From the NCBI GenBank assembly GCA_002367105.1, contig DFCS01000029.1, forward strand, positions 1 through 64,000: a stretch of DNA of 64,000 bases, given 5' to 3'. The DNA comes from Hungatella sp. UBA3048. Its GTDB lineage: Bacteria > Bacillota > Clostridia > Lachnospirales > Lachnospiraceae. Numbering within the stretch: position 1 is the first letter of the stretch; every line of letters begins with the position of its first letter. This document shows, piece after piece, positions 63,735 to 64,000 of this stretch. Under the pieces are notes generated by a model, which worked only from the letters and a program-made list of their open reading frames with translations, was not told the origin of the DNA and searched no databases. A program made the translations under genes and the position numbers.

Positions 63735-64000
63735 ATGAGAAACATTGTTTTGTTTTGTGCGGCAGGAATGTCCACCAGCCTCTTGGTTCATAAGATGAAA
63801 GAGGCAGCAGAAAAAGAAAATTATGAGTGTAAGATCAATGCCTATGCACTTGCAAGCACTAAGGACAAGGGAAAGGATGCAGATATCATCCTGCTGGGGC
63901 CTCAGGTTCGTTTCAGCAAGGCAAAAGTAGAAAAGGACTGTCCAGGTAAGATCATTGAATGCATTGATATGCAGGTATATGGCACTATGAACGGTGCAAA
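63735..64000 (+). CDS. PTS lactose/cellobiose-specific IIB component (3'-truncated by window)
   Basis: The visible 88 residues begin MRNIVLFCAAGMSTSLLVHK, the IIB signature with active-site Cys8 that is phosphorylated by IIA, followed by ADIILLGPQVRF and a CIDMQVYGTMNG segment. AAAGGAAGGC precedes the ATG. The gene continues past position 64000. The substrate is likely cellobiose, chitobiose or a related beta-glucoside, but cannot be set from this part. Confidence 0.92.
   Translation, partial: MRNIVLFCAAGMSTSLLVHKMKEAAEKENYECKINAYALASTKDKGKDADIILLGPQVRFSKAKVEKDCPGKIIECIDMQVYGTMNGA

Noticed and set aside
1..64000. CRISPR arrays, tRNA or rRNA genes
   Set aside because: I saw no regularly spaced repeats and no tRNA or rRNA sequence signatures in the window. 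The L1-site similarity to 23S rRNA covers only about 30 bases.

Overview
The window looks like a chromosomal segment of an anaerobic Gram-positive bacterium of class Clostridia, most likely Lachnospiraceae (Lachnoclostridium/Lacrimispora/Enterocloster-like). The reasons are strong AGGAGG ribosome binding sites, TTGACA/TATAAT promoters with 16-17 bp spacing, a rho-rpmE-DUF1385-prmC-prfA cluster, choline-binding-type cell-wall repeats, Na+/amino-acid symport plus tyrosine phenol-lyase, and many T-tailed intrinsic terminators. The species is inference; only the general lineage is supported.

Layout. 1-2 kb: a decayed IS3-family element and a broken Xre regulator. 2-7.7 kb: a VanZ-like protein, a small wall-binding protein, an unknown membrane protein and a complete CpsB/CpsC/CpsD tyrosine phospho-regulatory module for polysaccharide synthesis. 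7.8-12.1 kb: a MerR-methyltransferase fusion and the dTDP-rhamnose genes rfbA, rfbB and rfbD (rfbC is not present). The fusion gene and rfbA carry matching MerR-type promoters. 12.1-17.6 kb: an AraC regulator, a CUT1 sugar ABC transporter without ATPase, and a mannonate/gluconate dehydratase-family enzyme. 17.7-21.9 kb: rpmG-secE-nusG-rplK-rplA-[L10 leader]-rplJ-rplL, then a cold-shock gene. The translation genes have two leader sites that resemble the L1-binding site of 23S rRNA. 22-27.3 kb: a polysaccharide deacetylase and a GntR/AGCS/tyrosine phenol-lyase cassette bounded by a short direct repeat.

27.4-52.9 kb is a surface-protein island. It holds an AT-rich gene-poor stretch, two large wall-binding-repeat proteins, a tiny membrane peptide, an orphan SSB, a candidate type I toxin-antitoxin locus with antisense promoter, a transglutaminase-like wall protein, and a 14.1 kb gene for a 4708-residue LPKTG-anchored protein with about 18 Cna-B-like E-boxes. 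The giant gene overlaps a gene for a membrane-anchored partner. 53-61 kb returns to core genes: a Gfo/Idh/MocA oxidoreductase, rarA, rho, rpmE, DUF1385, prmC and prfA. 61-64 kb is a PRD-type PTS regulator followed by lactose/cellobiose-family IIA and IIB genes running off the window end.

The signals that looked least ordinary are the type I toxin-antitoxin arrangement (36.0-36.35 kb), a four-copy folded intergenic element whose stem is preserved by G-U and compensatory changes and which sits only beside ribosomal-protein genes, the duplicated 23S-rRNA-like L1 leader site, the shared 19-bp-spacer promoter linking a MerR-methyltransferase to rhamnose synthesis, and the giant isopeptide-type surface protein.
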